Source: JBDRLU01 sp043812795 (GTDB lineage: Bacteria; Chloroflexota; Dehalococcoidia; Dehalococcoidales; UBA2162). Taken from it: 62,382 bases of DNA. Below the pieces are notes generated by a model that did not search any database, was not told where the DNA came from, and worked only from the letters and a program-made list of their open reading frames with translations. The stretch spans positions 1 to 62,382 of the forward strand of contig JBDRLU010000067.1 in assembly GCA_043812795.1 (NCBI GenBank), read 5' to 3'. Shown here piece after piece: positions 9,318 to 18,034 of the stretch. Position numbers and translations under genes: made by a program. Numbering within the stretch: position 1 is the stretch's first letter; the number at the start of each line of letters is the position of its first letter.

Positions 9318-9337
9318 ATTCCGACGGAAGTCGGAAT
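9318..9337. repeat. dispersed intergenic hairpin, copy 2
   Basis: ATTCCGAC and GTCGGAAT flank GGAA in a perfect eight-pair hairpin followed by CCAG. It is related to the copies at 508-527 and 39762-39781. Confidence 0.65.
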
Positions 9338-9384
9338 CCAGACCCCCGTAAAATCTGTCCTCTCCTCCTAGAAGAAAGGTAAGC

Positions 9385-9413
9385 TTGTCTATCTGCGGCC
9401 TGTGCACTATAAT
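9385..9413 (+). promoter_or_regulatory. sigma-70 promoter of the diaphorase operon
   Basis: A perfect TATAAT at 9408-9413 follows TTGTCT at 9385-9390 with 17 bases between. Transcription would start near 9420, only about four bases before the TTG start codon of the first gene, so the mRNA would be leaderless or nearly so. Confidence 0.6.
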
Positions 9414-9423
9414 TTAACTTGTT

Positions 9424-9933
9424 TTGGACAAGCGCACGAACGTTTCCCCGGTTGAAGATATCAGCGCCGCCACCCAAGAAACGCTACAGGGGTTCGACCC
9501 GCAGCGGCACAATCTCATCCCGATATTACAGAAGGTACAGGGACGCCTCGGCTATCTACCCGGGGAAGCCATGCTGGAGATTGCCCGCTTTCTGAAGATA
9601 GCACCGGTAGACGTGTACAGCGTGGTCACCTTCTACAATCAGTTCCGCCTTAACCCGCCGGGTAAACACTCGGTCAGGGTATGCCTGGGCACAGCCTGCC
9701 ACATGAAAGGCGGGTATATTACGCTCGATGCCTGGAAAAGACGCCTTAATATCGATGTCCAGCAGACCACCACCGACCGCGAGTTCGACCTCGATTCAGT
9801 GGCATGCGTCGGTTGCTGCGTCATGGCGCCGGTAACCGTCGTGGACGATACACCGCAGGGCAAAGTTGACCCGACCCGGGTGGATGGTATTCTGCTCGCT
9901 TTCAAGATGGAAAAGACAGGGGACAGCCAATGA
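9424..9933 (+). CDS. nuoE: NADH dehydrogenase subunit E-like (NuoE/HoxE, [2Fe-2S])
   Basis: The 169-aa thioredoxin-fold [2Fe-2S] protein has the NuoE motif VTFYNQFRLNPPGKHSVRVC, and its cluster ligands are the Cys pairs in CLGTAC and CVGCC. In HoxE/HndA-type diaphorases it relays electrons between the NuoF-like flavoprotein and partner enzymes. The start is TTG at 9424: no ATG is available before residue 50 and no Shine-Dalgarno is present, which fits a leaderless message from the promoter just upstream. It overlaps the next gene by ATGA. Confidence 0.92.
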   Translation: MDKRTNVSPVEDISAATQETLQGFDPQRHNLIPILQKVQGRLGYLPGEAMLEIARFLKIAPVDVYSVVTFYNQFRLNPPGKHSVRVCLGTACHMKGGYITLDAWKRRLNIDVQQTTTDREFDLDSVACVGCCVMAPVTVVDDTPQGKVDPTRVDGILLAFKMEKTGDSQ

Positions 9934-11852
9934 GCCGGGCGGCCCCGCAAAATATCGCGTCCACCTTCGGTCAAATCAAGAGCTCGGCTGAAGCCCGCTG
10001 GCAGGAACTCTGGCAAAGCGGGAAACCGTTCATCATGGTGGGGGGTGGCACCTGCGGCCGGGCGGCGGGGGCTTTAGCCGTACTTGAAGCGCTAAAGAAC
10101 GAAGTCCAGCAGCAGAAACTCGATTGCCCGGTCATTGAAGTCGGCTGCCTCGGGCACTGCTATGCCGAACCCACCGTCATCATCAATAAACCAGGCTATC
10201 CGCCTATTTGCTACGCTCACGTTAACCCGGTAATTGCCGAAAGGCTGGTCAAGGATTTTGTCCTGGGCGACGACCCGTGCCTTGAATTTGTTCTGGCCGC
10301 CCTCGAACCGAATGACCTTGTACCGAGTTTCGCCGATTTTCCGCGGGCCAAGTACGAGCAAAAGATTTTGCTAAAGAACTGCGGGCTAATCGACCCGGAA
10401 CAAATCGACCATTACCTCGCTCATAGCGGTTATGCCGCCCTGTTCAAGACCCTTCAGATATCACCGGACGGGATTATCACCGAGGTGGAAAAATCGGGGC
10501 TGAGGGGTAGGGGCGGTGCCGGTTTCCTCACCGGAGAGAAATGGGCCATCTGCCGCCGGGCCACCGGCCAGCCGAAGTACGTTATCTGTAACGGGGATGA
10601 GGGCGACCCGGGGGCTTTTATGGACCGGGCTATCCTCGAAAGCGACCCTCATTCCGTCCTGGAAGGACTTATTATTGCTGGCTATGCCGTCGGTGCCCGG
10701 CACGGCTATATCTACGTCCGGGCCGAGTACCCGCTGGCCATCCACCGGGTAAACATTGCCCTCCAACAGGCAGCACGACTGAACCTGTTGGGCGAGAATA
10801 TTTTAGGTAGCGATTTCAGCTTCGATATCAAGTTGTTTCAGGGCTCGGGTGCTTTCGTCTGCGGTGAAGAGACGGCACTGATTGCTTCGTTAGAAGGCCA
10901 ACCGGGCATCCCGCAGCACCGCCCGCCTTACCCGGCAACAGAAGGCCTCAACGGCAAACCCACCCTTATCGATAACGTCAAGACTTTAGCCTGCGTCCCC
11001 CACATCATTGACCGTGGTGCCGCATGGTTTAACAATATCGGCACCGGGACGAGCAAGGGCACGGCTGTTTTTGCGCTGGCGGGTAAAGTAGTCAACACCG
11101 GCCTGACCGAAGTATCGATGGGCACCACCCTGCGCCAGGTAATTTTCGATGTCGGCAGCGGTATCCCCAAAGGCAAGCACTTTAAGGCAGTACAAATCGG
11201 CGGCCCTTCCGGCGGCTGTCTCCCTGAATCAGCCCTCGACCTGTCCATCGATTTCGACTCACTAAGAGACGCTGGAGCGATGATGGGTTCGGGCGGGATG
11301 GTCGTACTCGACGAGGATGACTGCATGGTGGAAATCGCCCGCTATTTCTTGGAATTTACCCAGAAAGAGTCCTGCGGCCATTGCACTTTCTGTCGGCTGG
11401 GCACCCGGCAGATGCTCGCCGCACTGATTGAAATCACTAAAGGCGAAGGTAAAATGGCTGACCTGGCGACACTGGAGGAACTTGCCCGCGATATCAAGTC
11501 CGGAGCGCTGTGTGGACTGGGCAAGACCGCCCCTAACCCCGTATTAACCACCTTGAACTACTTCCGGGATGAATACGAAGCCCACATTAAGGAGGGGCGC
11601 TGTCCGGCGTTAATGTGCCCGCCACTCATTACCTATTACATTATTCCGGAGAAATGCGAACGTTCCTGCGATGCCTGCGTCGGCACCTGTACAGTGGAAG
11701 CGATATCGGCCGATAAGAAAAGAATCAAAGTCATCGACCAGGAGAAATGCGTCAAGTGCGGCACCTGCCTCACGGCCTGCCCGCCGCAGTACAATGCCGT
11801 GATAAAAGTGTCACCACCGTCTCAAGTGCCGGCAGCAAATAAGGGAAAATGA
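9930..11852 (+). CDS. nuoF: NADH dehydrogenase subunit F-like flavoprotein with ferredoxin domains (NuoF/HndC type)
   Basis: The 640-aa protein joins an N-terminal [2Fe-2S] thioredoxin-like domain (about 1-115), the 51-kDa FMN/NADH domain (GLRGRGGAGFLTG near 190 and NGDEGDPGAF near 225), an SLBB segment, the NADH-4Fe4S domain (SCGHCTFCRLGTRQ and ALCGLGK) and a C-terminal 2x[4Fe-4S] ferredoxin (CERSCDACVGTC and CVKCGTCLTACP). This is the layout of HndC/HydB and formate-dehydrogenase diaphorase subunits, which oxidise or reduce NAD(P)(H). It overlaps both neighbouring genes by four bases, implying translational coupling in a three-gene complex. Confidence 0.94.
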   Translation: MSRAAPQNIASTFGQIKSSAEARWQELWQSGKPFIMVGGGTCGRAAGALAVLEALKNEVQQQKLDCPVIEVGCLGHCYAEPTVIINKPGYPPICYAHVNPVIAERLVKDFVLGDDPCLEFVLAALEPNDLVPSFADFPRAKYEQKILLKNCGLIDPEQIDHYLAHSGYAALFKTLQISPDGIITEVEKSGLRGRGGAGFLTGEKWAICRRATGQPKYVICNGDEGDPGAFMDRAILESDPHSVLEGLIIAGYAVGARHGYIYVRAEYPLAIHRVNIALQQAARLNLLGENILGSDFSFDIKLFQGSGAFVCGEETALIASLEGQPGIPQHRPPYPATEGLNGKPTLIDNVKTLACVPHIIDRGAAWFNNIGTGTSKGTAVFALAGKVVNTGLTEVSMGTTLRQVIFDVGSGIPKGKHFKAVQIGGPSGGCLPESALDLSIDFDSLRDAGAMMGSGGMVVLDEDDCMVEIARYFLEFTQKESCGHCTFCRLGTRQMLAALIEITKGEGKMADLATLEELARDIKSGALCGLGKTAPNPVLTTLNYFRDEYEAHIKEGRCPALMCPPLITYYIIPEKCERSCDACVGTCTVEAISADKKRIKVIDQEKCVKCGTCLTACPPQYNAVIKVSPPSQVPAANKGK

Positions 11853-12514
11853 AAACCATATCACTCACCATTGACGGCAAACACATAATGGCTCCAGAGG
11901 GGGCCACGCTCCTCGACGTGGCACTGGAAAATGGCATCTATATCCCCAATCTGTGCCATATCCGGGGAGTGACGCCACCCCCAGCGGCCTGCCGTCTCTG
12001 TTTCGTTGAGATTGAAGGTTACGACCGACCGGTTACCGCCTGCACCGAGGCGGTTAAAGAGGGCATGGTAGTGAATACAAAAGGCACGGCAGCCTTACGG
12101 CTGGCCCGTACTGGCTTCGAGTTACTCATGGCTACGCATCCCGTAGACTGCGCCCACTGCCCGATTAACCGTCGCTGTGAACTGCAAAAAATCGCCGCTC
12201 ACTTGCGTGTCAGGCTTAACAGCCGGCGTTTTCGCAGGCTCGAACATACCCTGGCAGTAGATGAGAGCACCTCTAACCTGCGTTATGACCCGAATAAATG
12301 CGTATTGTGCGGTCGCTGTATTTGGGTATGCCGTCAACGAGGTGCGGGTATCCTCGGCTTTGCCCGCCGCGGTTTCGAAAGGAAAGTAACTACTTTTGCC
12401 AACACCACGCTAGCTGAATCCGGCTGTACCCGGTGCGAGGAATGTGTCCAGGTGTGCCCGGCCGGTGCTTTTGTTTCTACTGACGGCCAAAATCCCAAGC
12501 AAGAAAGCCATTAG
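11849..12514 (+). CDS. NuoG N-terminal/HoxU-like Fe-S protein
   Basis: At 221 aa this has only the electron-relay part of NuoG/HoxU. It carries an N-terminal [2Fe-2S] ferredoxin fold (Cys pattern CHIRGVTPPPAACRLC), the His-Cys3 [4Fe-4S] site in HPVDCAHCPINRRC, and two CxxCxxC [4Fe-4S] motifs (CVLCGRC and CTRCEEC). It lacks the H-cluster domain of HndD and the molybdopterin domain of NuoG. With the two upstream genes it makes a HoxEFU-like diaphorase whose terminal partner (hydrogenase, formate dehydrogenase or the Hdr-Mvh system nearby) is not adjacent. Confidence 0.9.
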   Translation: MKTISLTIDGKHIMAPEGATLLDVALENGIYIPNLCHIRGVTPPPAACRLCFVEIEGYDRPVTACTEAVKEGMVVNTKGTAALRLARTGFELLMATHPVDCAHCPINRRCELQKIAAHLRVRLNSRRFRRLEHTLAVDESTSNLRYDPNKCVLCGRCIWVCRQRGAGILGFARRGFERKVTTFANTTLAESGCTRCEECVQVCPAGAFVSTDGQNPKQESH

Positions 12515-12546
12515 CCCGGAAAACACAACGCAAAATGCCAGTAGAG

Positions 12547-14133
12547 TCACGGCCTTTTTCGGGTTACGTTAGCCACAAGAATATCGGTGGGAACATGGTC
12601 ATCAGTCAATAAAATGGGCACCCGCTCCGCCAGGTATGCCTCCAGTCTGGCTTCATCAAGGACATTACCGACTACCTTTCGCCGTCCGCCATCGCTCACG
12701 AACTTCTCGTAATCAGCGAGGTCTAAGGGATGGTCCATGGCTGCAATGACAAAAGGGCTAATTCCTACCGAGTCCCAATTATTTTCCATACCAAAAAGAT
12801 AGACGTACTTAAAAGCCTGCTTGAGGGTGTAAACAGAGGACGCCAGATACCGGCCACGCTCATAATCGTCAACCAGATTGATTAGATAGATGCCATCCGG
12901 CGTCAGGTTGGCTTTCACCAGACGGTCGAACTCCAGCGTCGTCAGGTGGTAAGGCGTCGAGCGGTCGCTGAAAACATCGCCGATAGCAATATCATACCTG
13001 GGCTCCGCCGCATTTCTTCTGAATAAGAAGAAGCGTGCGTCCTCGCTATAGGTCTTTATCTTTGTGTTTGATGGTAAGCCCAACTTCTCGTAAGCTACCT
13101 CCGTCACCACCGGGTCGATTTCGACCACATCATTGATACTTTCCGGATAAATAACCTCCAGGTAATGAGGGAATGAATACCCACCGCCACCGAGATGAAG
13201 AACTCTCGGCGCCTGGTTATCCCTGGAAGTATATCTGAATATCTCTTCGAAGACCTGGAGATAATCATAATGAAGATTAGCCGGAGAGCCCGGGATAACA
13301 TAGCTCTGAATCAAAGTATCGAGCACCAGACCCTTAATATTGCCGGTCAGGTCCATGACGCGAATGGTGTAGTAGTTCGATTCCCGGGTATAGCTGGACT
13401 GTCGGAATTCATCAAAGGTGTTGTTGACCTCCCATGACTGGCTGTAACGGTAAAAGAGAAAACCGTAGGCCAAAATTACCTCAAGGGTAATGGTCCAGAT
13501 AATGAAGTTTCTCAACGACAGCTGCCACCGGTTGGGCACTTTCCAGGAAAACCAGACGACTATCCCCATCAAGATGAGAACGCCAGCCACGAACCAGACT
13601 ATGTTTCTGGTGCCGAACCACAGAATCAAATAGAAACCAGTGACAAAAGTACCAAGGATGGACCCGGCGGTGGAGCAGGCATATATTGTACCCACGATAC
13701 CGCCGGTCTGCCCCAGATCGGCCAGAGTCAACTTGATAACCATCGGTGAAACCATGCTGAGGATAATCGAGGGTAGGAAGAAAATGCCCAGTGTCCTTAA
13801 AGTGAAGCCCCACATTACCGGTAGCGCATCGAACCAGGGGGCCAAGGCCACAGGCTTAATGGCAGGGAGAATAGCCACCGTCGCCAGACCACCGGCCAGA
13901 AAGATACCGGCCAGTACCGACGGTGAAGGACGTCTATCGGCCAGTTTACCTCCCAGATAGTTGCCCAGAGCGATACCCGCCAGAATAACTCCGATAATAC
14001 TGGTCCAGGTATAGAGCGAAACACCGATATAAGGCGCCAGCATTCGGGCGGCAATCAGCTCAATGACCATGACACAGAAACTACTAACGAAGGCAATAGT
14101 ATTCGCCCGCCACAGCGCGGCCGCCTGGTGCAT
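12547..14133 (-). CDS. membrane-fused spermidine synthase-like protein
   Basis: The 528-aa protein has an N-terminal MFS-like membrane region of about seven helices (residues 10-240) followed by a spermidine-synthase-type Rossmann methyltransferase fold with HLGGGGYSFPHYL and VVEIDPVV motifs. The C-terminal domain would bind S-adenosyl ligands; whether these fused proteins make polyamines is unknown. The ATG at 14133 was chosen because GGAGGG lies four bases upstream; a longer reading from 14202 has no ribosome site. A separate soluble speE with speH lies at 36-37 kb, so this protein probably does another job. Confidence 0.85.
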   Translation of the reverse strand: MHQAAALWRANTIAFVSSFCVMVIELIAARMLAPYIGVSLYTWTSIIGVILAGIALGNYLGGKLADRRPSPSVLAGIFLAGGLATVAILPAIKPVALAPWFDALPVMWGFTLRTLGIFFLPSIILSMVSPMVIKLTLADLGQTGGIVGTIYACSTAGSILGTFVTGFYLILWFGTRNIVWFVAGVLILMGIVVWFSWKVPNRWQLSLRNFIIWTITLEVILAYGFLFYRYSQSWEVNNTFDEFRQSSYTRESNYYTIRVMDLTGNIKGLVLDTLIQSYVIPGSPANLHYDYLQVFEEIFRYTSRDNQAPRVLHLGGGGYSFPHYLEVIYPESINDVVEIDPVVTEVAYEKLGLPSNTKIKTYSEDARFFLFRRNAAEPRYDIAIGDVFSDRSTPYHLTTLEFDRLVKANLTPDGIYLINLVDDYERGRYLASSVYTLKQAFKYVYLFGMENNWDSVGISPFVIAAMDHPLDLADYEKFVSDGGRRKVVGNVLDEARLEAYLAERVPILLTDDHVPTDILVANVTRKRP

Positions 14134-14307
14134 CCGACCCTCCAATATCAAGGTAAAGCTTGGTTCATCCGTAAGAAATATCGATAGTTCTCTTACGGAC
14201 ATTAGGTGAATTGTAGGGTGATAAGCCTGGAACTGTCAAACCGCCGTGAAACAGCACCAAACCCACTTTTTTCTCAGCGTCCTTCAATGACAATGAGATG
14301 CCTGACC

Positions 14308-14336
14308 TTGACTATAACATGGACTGCCTTTATACT
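14308..14336 (+). promoter_or_regulatory. sigma-70 promoter, leaderless start
   Basis: TTGACT at 14308-14313 and TATACT at 14331-14336 are 17 bases apart. The -10 box ends 11 bases before the ATG at 14348 and no Shine-Dalgarno is present, so the transcript would begin within about five bases of the start codon. Confidence 0.6.
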
Positions 14337-14347
14337 AGGCTACTATT

Positions 14348-15340
14348 ATGGAACAGATTAAAGTATTAGTACTGGCCCCCATCGGGGATGAAAACCTGCG
14401 ACAGATTGAGGCCATCGGGCCGCGAATAAAGATGACCGATGCCGCTAATTTATTCCGCGGTGAACAGAATGGTGAGTCGGCGGCCACTGCCAGGCTCAAT
14501 TCCCTGCTGGCAAACACTGAAGTAATCTTCGGCCTGAGGTTGCCGGCACGCGTGCTAAGCCGAGCTCCCAACCTCAAATGGATTCAGGTTATGTCCGCGG
14601 GCATGAACCGTTTCCTGGACGCAGAGATGGTACAAAGTCCGGTAACCATGACCAATGTCAGTGGCATTCACGCTACACCAATCAGTGAATTTGTTCTTGC
14701 CCAGATGCTGATGCTGGTCAAGCAGGTCCCGGTCTGTTTCCAAATGAAGCAGCGGCAACAATGGCAGAGAGTCACTCCGGGTGTGCTCCGCTCCAAGACC
14801 GTAGGTATTGTCGGGCTGGGGAACATCGGACGAGAAGTGGCGCGACTGGCTAAAGCTTTCGGCATGAAGGTGCTCGCCACCCGCCGTTCGGCTAAGGCAA
14901 GTAGCCGGGCAAGATATGTTGACCTGTTGCTTCCATCAGATAAGCTGCCCCAATTATTAGCCGAAAGCGATTTCGTCGTACTTACCCTGCCACAAACACC
15001 GGAGACGATTAAACTGATTGGTGAAAAAGAACTGCGCGCGATGAAGCCAACTGCCTATCTGGTTAATATTGCCCGTGGCGGTATTATCGATGAGGCCGTA
15101 TTAATTCGCGCCCTGGAGGGACACTGGATTGCGGGGGCCGGCCTGGATGTCTTTGAAACGGAGCCCCTACCGCCTGCAAGCAAGCTCTGGCAAATACCCA
15201 ATGCCATTCTAAGTCCTCACATCGCCGGGGGCATGGCGGACTATAACACGCGGGCTACCGCCGTCTTTTGCGATAACCTCCGCCGCTACGCCGATGGTAA
15301 GAAACTACATAATATAGTCGATAAGCAGAAGGGATACTAA
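14348..15340 (+). CDS. D-isomer specific 2-hydroxyacid dehydrogenase
   Basis: The 330-aa NAD(P)-dependent oxidoreductase has the GLGNIG dinucleotide-binding loop near residue 154. The catalytic Arg, Glu and His lie in NIARGG, FETEPLP and SPHIAGG, in the usual order. It reduces a 2-keto acid or oxidises a D-2-hydroxy acid; the substrate is undetermined. It is a single gene with a near-consensus promoter directly before the ATG, and a perfect palindromic terminator follows at 15368-15401. Confidence 0.9.
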   Translation: MEQIKVLVLAPIGDENLRQIEAIGPRIKMTDAANLFRGEQNGESAATARLNSLLANTEVIFGLRLPARVLSRAPNLKWIQVMSAGMNRFLDAEMVQSPVTMTNVSGIHATPISEFVLAQMLMLVKQVPVCFQMKQRQQWQRVTPGVLRSKTVGIVGLGNIGREVARLAKAFGMKVLATRRSAKASSRARYVDLLLPSDKLPQLLAESDFVVLTLPQTPETIKLIGEKELRAMKPTAYLVNIARGGIIDEAVLIRALEGHWIAGAGLDVFETEPLPPASKLWQIPNAILSPHIAGGMADYNTRATAVFCDNLRRYADGKKLHNIVDKQKGY

Positions 15341-15367
15341 CCCGAGCTAAGAGAGCTGTCAATAGAA

Positions 15368-15401
15368 AAGAGAGAGGCACTCAATTGAGTGCCTCTCTCT
15401 T
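15368..15401. terminator. perfect palindromic bidirectional terminator
   Basis: A 34-base perfect palindrome centred on CAATTG lies between the convergent dehydrogenase (plus) and response-regulator (minus) genes. Its ends are AAGAGAGAGG and CCTCTCTCTT. It can fold identically on either strand. Confidence 0.7.
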
Positions 15402-15421
15402 ATTAATGGGGAGTCGGCCGG

Positions 15422-16438
15422 TTAGCTTTTAGTTGCCGTCTTTTCCTTTTTTTGTAAAGCTTCACGCCGGGCCGCCAGCCGGGCCAGTTTCTGTTGCAGT
15501 TCGTCTTCCATCCGTTGTCCAAATTCACAGGTGGCACACTGGAAAAGGCGGCTGCATACCCGGTAGGAGACGTCACCCTTGACTGCATAACGACACAACC
15601 TCTGGCTTCCCGGTAATTCCTTCAACCTGGTTAACGCTGCCTCCAGTTCGGGTGCCTCGCCGCTTGCCATCCTTTCCTGCATCATCTGGTCGAACTCACA
15701 GGTAATACAATTGTAATTATTGACGCAGATACGATGAGTCACCATACCCATCCTCACCCACAGGCATTCCTTGGGTTTGGTTTCTTCAGCCACCGCTTCG
15801 CCTTCAGCGACGGCTACTGCCTCCGGGCTGGCCAGCGCTTCTTTTGTCTTTTGCAACCAGACACGTGCCTCGATGTTACCCGGCGCCGCCACCAGAATAG
15901 CCTGGAATTCTTTCAGCGCCTCAGCGTACCGCCTGGCCTCAAAGTGAGTTTTTCCTTGCTGAAGGTGCGCCGGAACTTCCTCAACATTTACCGAAACGGT
16001 TTTCTCAACTTTCGGTTCCTCGACAGCAACCGGACTGGCTTCAATATCAGCGAGTACCTTCGGTTTTATCTCCACCTGGACCGGTCCCAGAACGCCGCGG
16101 ATTAATTTCTCCAGCGCATTCAGGTCAAACGGCTTGGGTAGATATTCGACGGCCCCTTCCCGTATCGCCTCGATAGCTGTCTGGACGGAAGGATAAGCCG
16201 TAATGATGATGCCTTTCAGTTGCGGTCTCTTCTCCTTAGCCTGCCGCAATACCTCAATCCCGTTCTTACCAGGCAATCTCAGGTCAAGGATAACCAGACC
16301 AAAATCTTTCTCGCCGATAGTCTGTAAGGCCTGGTCACCTTCTGCCGCCGTCTCCACCTCATAACCGCCATCGCTTAGCCAGTCACGCAGCGACTCCCTC
16401 ATGATGGTCTCGTCTTCGACAATCAGTATCTTGCTCAT
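15422..16438 (-). CDS. response regulator with TPR-like region and two C-terminal Cys4 repeats
   Basis: This 338-aa protein starts with a receiver domain (acidic residues 8-9, phosphoacceptor Asp52, Thr80 and Lys102). A linker and a short TPR-like pair of helices (about 155-205) follow. The end carries two copies of an identically spaced cysteine pattern, C-x12-C-x5-C-x2-C (Cys225/238/244/247 and Cys282/295/301/304). No DNA-binding output domain is present, so the output may be redox or metal sensing or protein contact (inference). The gene has a strong GGGAGG site and its own -24/-12 promoter, and it lies downstream of a terminator that closes the hydrogenase cluster. Confidence 0.85.
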   Translation of the reverse strand: MSKILIVEDETIMRESLRDWLSDGGYEVETAAEGDQALQTIGEKDFGLVILDLRLPGKNGIEVLRQAKEKRPQLKGIIITAYPSVQTAIEAIREGAVEYLPKPFDLNALEKLIRGVLGPVQVEIKPKVLADIEASPVAVEEPKVEKTVSVNVEEVPAHLQQGKTHFEARRYAEALKEFQAILVAAPGNIEARVWLQKTKEALASPEAVAVAEGEAVAEETKPKECLWVRMGMVTHRICVNNYNCITCEFDQMMQERMASGEAPELEAALTRLKELPGSQRLCRYAVKGDVSYRVCSRLFQCATCEFGQRMEDELQQKLARLAARREALQKKEKTATKS

Positions 16439-16503
16439 GCTTACCTCCCTTTACATTCGATTCAGATTTTTACGTTTGCCTTCATCTCCCACTTAACTAA
16501 GAC

Positions 16504-16518
16504 GCAATTTTCTTGCCA
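16504..16518 (-). promoter_or_regulatory. sigma-54 (-24/-12) promoter
   Basis: On the minus strand TGGCAAGAAAATTGC matches the sigma-54 consensus TGGCACG-N4-TTGC at all but one fixed base, with the invariant GG and GC exactly ten bases apart. It points at the response-regulator gene starting at 16438. The sigma-54 gene (20607-21707) and an NtrC-type activator gene (16591-17955) lie immediately upstream in the same cluster, which makes the assignment stronger. Confidence 0.75.
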
Positions 16519-16560
16519 AAATAAAGTGAGCTCCCTGAATTCAGGGAGCTCACTTTATTT
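16519..16560. terminator. 42-base perfect palindrome, probable terminator
   Basis: A perfect palindrome centred on GAATTC, with AAATAAAGTG and CACTTTATTT ends, follows the stop of the NtrC-type gene and abuts the -24 box of the next promoter. It most likely ends the hydrogenase transcript. A role as an activator-binding site is a less likely alternative. Confidence 0.65.
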
Positions 16561-16590
16561 ACCTTAATGTGATTTTAAACTGTACAAATA

Positions 16591-17955
16591 TTAGTCAATC
16601 TGGTCAGGTGACGGTTTTTTGACCGCCAGCACTCTCATCTTATTATAGAGAGTAGCCCGGGAGATACCCAGTATCCTGGCAGCCTCACTATAGTTACCAC
16701 CCGCCGCTTTTAAAACATTTAAGATATGCTCGCGCTCGACGTCCTCTAGGCTTTTCTTTAACGAAGCGGGTTGGGGCAACCGTAAATTCTCCGGGGTCAA
16801 ATCGCCGATTTCAATGCTGTCATTTTTCGCTAAAATGACAGCTCGTTCGATAGCATTTTCCAGTTCCCGTACATTACCGGGCCACTCATACCGTAAAAGA
16901 AAGTTAATCGCCTCCGGCGCAAAACCGGCAATCTGCTTCCGGTTTTCCGCAGCGAACTTCTTCAAAAAGTGTTCTGCCAAGAGTGGAATGTCCTCGTTTC
17001 TCTCCCGCAACGGAGGCAATTCAATGGTCACCACGTTCAGGCGATAATAAAGGTCTTCACGAAACTGCCTATCAGCAATCGCCTTTTTCAAATCTTTATT
17101 AGTGGCGGAAATAACTCTCACGTCGACTTTGATGAGCTCGTTACCGCCAACCCGGGCGAACTCCTTCTCTTCCAGAACTCTAAGTAAATGGACCTGGATA
17201 TTGGCACTCATTTCCCCGATTTCATCCAGGAACAGGGTGCCCTTATTAGCCGCTTCGAATTTACCTTTCCTCTGGGCATAAGCTCCGGTAAAAGAACCCT
17301 TCTCGTGACCGAACAACTCGCTTTCGAGGAGACTTTCCGGCAAAGCCGCACAGCTAACCGCAACAAAAGACTGACCGGTGCGATAACTCTGGGTATGAAT
17401 CGCCCGGGCAACCAGCTCTTTACCACTACCGCTTTCGCCGGTAATCAAAACCGTGGCGTTACTCTTGGCCACCACTTTAATTGTCTCAATGACATGCTTC
17501 ATCTTGGCGCTCTTGGCCACAATATTTTCAAATTGGTAGCGGTCTTCAAGCTTTCGATGCAGGGAAATATTTTCCTCAATCAACTTTTGGCGCTCAACCA
17601 GTTTCTCAATCAATAGTTCCGCCTTTTCCGGGCAAAACGGCTTCTCAATGTAGTCATAGGCGCCGTCTTTCATGGCGGCAATAGCTGTAGGGATGCTGGC
17701 ATACGCCGTCATGATGATGATGGCCGTGTCAGGCGATTCTTCCTTAACTTTCTTCAAGAGTGCCAGACCGTCCAACCCGGGCATGACTAAATCAGTAATA
17801 ACAATCGCCGGCCTGTCCTTTACGACAATATCCAGCGCCTGGAGGCCATTTTCCGCAGTCACTACTTCATGGCCAACGTCGCTCAGCCAGTCACAAAGCG
17901 AGTCGCGGACAACAGCCTCATCATCAACCACCAGAATCTTAGCCATTTTCTTCAT
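16591..17955 (-). CDS. NtrC-family sigma-54-dependent response regulator
   Basis: The protein (about 454 aa from the chosen start) has a receiver domain beginning MAKILVVDDE, a central AAA+ domain and a Fis-type helix-turn-helix. The AAA+ domain shows Walker A GESGSGKE, the sigma-54 contact loop as GSFTGA instead of GAFTGA, and Walker B GTLFLDEIGE. The HTH is AARILGISRATLYNKM. It would activate sigma-54 promoters after phosphorylation, presumably by the kinase encoded two genes upstream. The start is uncertain: in-frame ATGs lie at 18006, 17955 and 17946; the upstream one is possible but its extension looks non-conserved. Confidence 0.92.
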   Translation of the reverse strand: MKKMAKILVVDDEAVVRDSLCDWLSDVGHEVVTAENGLQALDIVVKDRPAIVITDLVMPGLDGLALLKKVKEESPDTAIIIMTAYASIPTAIAAMKDGAYDYIEKPFCPEKAELLIEKLVERQKLIEENISLHRKLEDRYQFENIVAKSAKMKHVIETIKVVAKSNATVLITGESGSGKELVARAIHTQSYRTGQSFVAVSCAALPESLLESELFGHEKGSFTGAYAQRKGKFEAANKGTLFLDEIGEMSANIQVHLLRVLEEKEFARVGGNELIKVDVRVISATNKDLKKAIADRQFREDLYYRLNVVTIELPPLRERNEDIPLLAEHFLKKFAAENRKQIAGFAPEAINFLLRYEWPGNVRELENAIERAVILAKNDSIEIGDLTPENLRLPQPASLKKSLEDVEREHILNVLKAAGGNYSEAARILGISRATLYNKMRVLAVKKPSPDQID

Positions 17956-18034
17956 CTTACGAGGCAAAGAAGTAGCCGAAATGATGTTCTCCTTACTACA
18001 TATCAAATACTAATACTAATGCAAGTTAGATCCT

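Noticed and set aside
16519..16560. The 42-base palindrome as an NtrC-type activator site
   Set aside because: It directly touches the -24 box, where enhancer sites are rare, and it has the form and position of the other terminators; kept only as a minor alternative.
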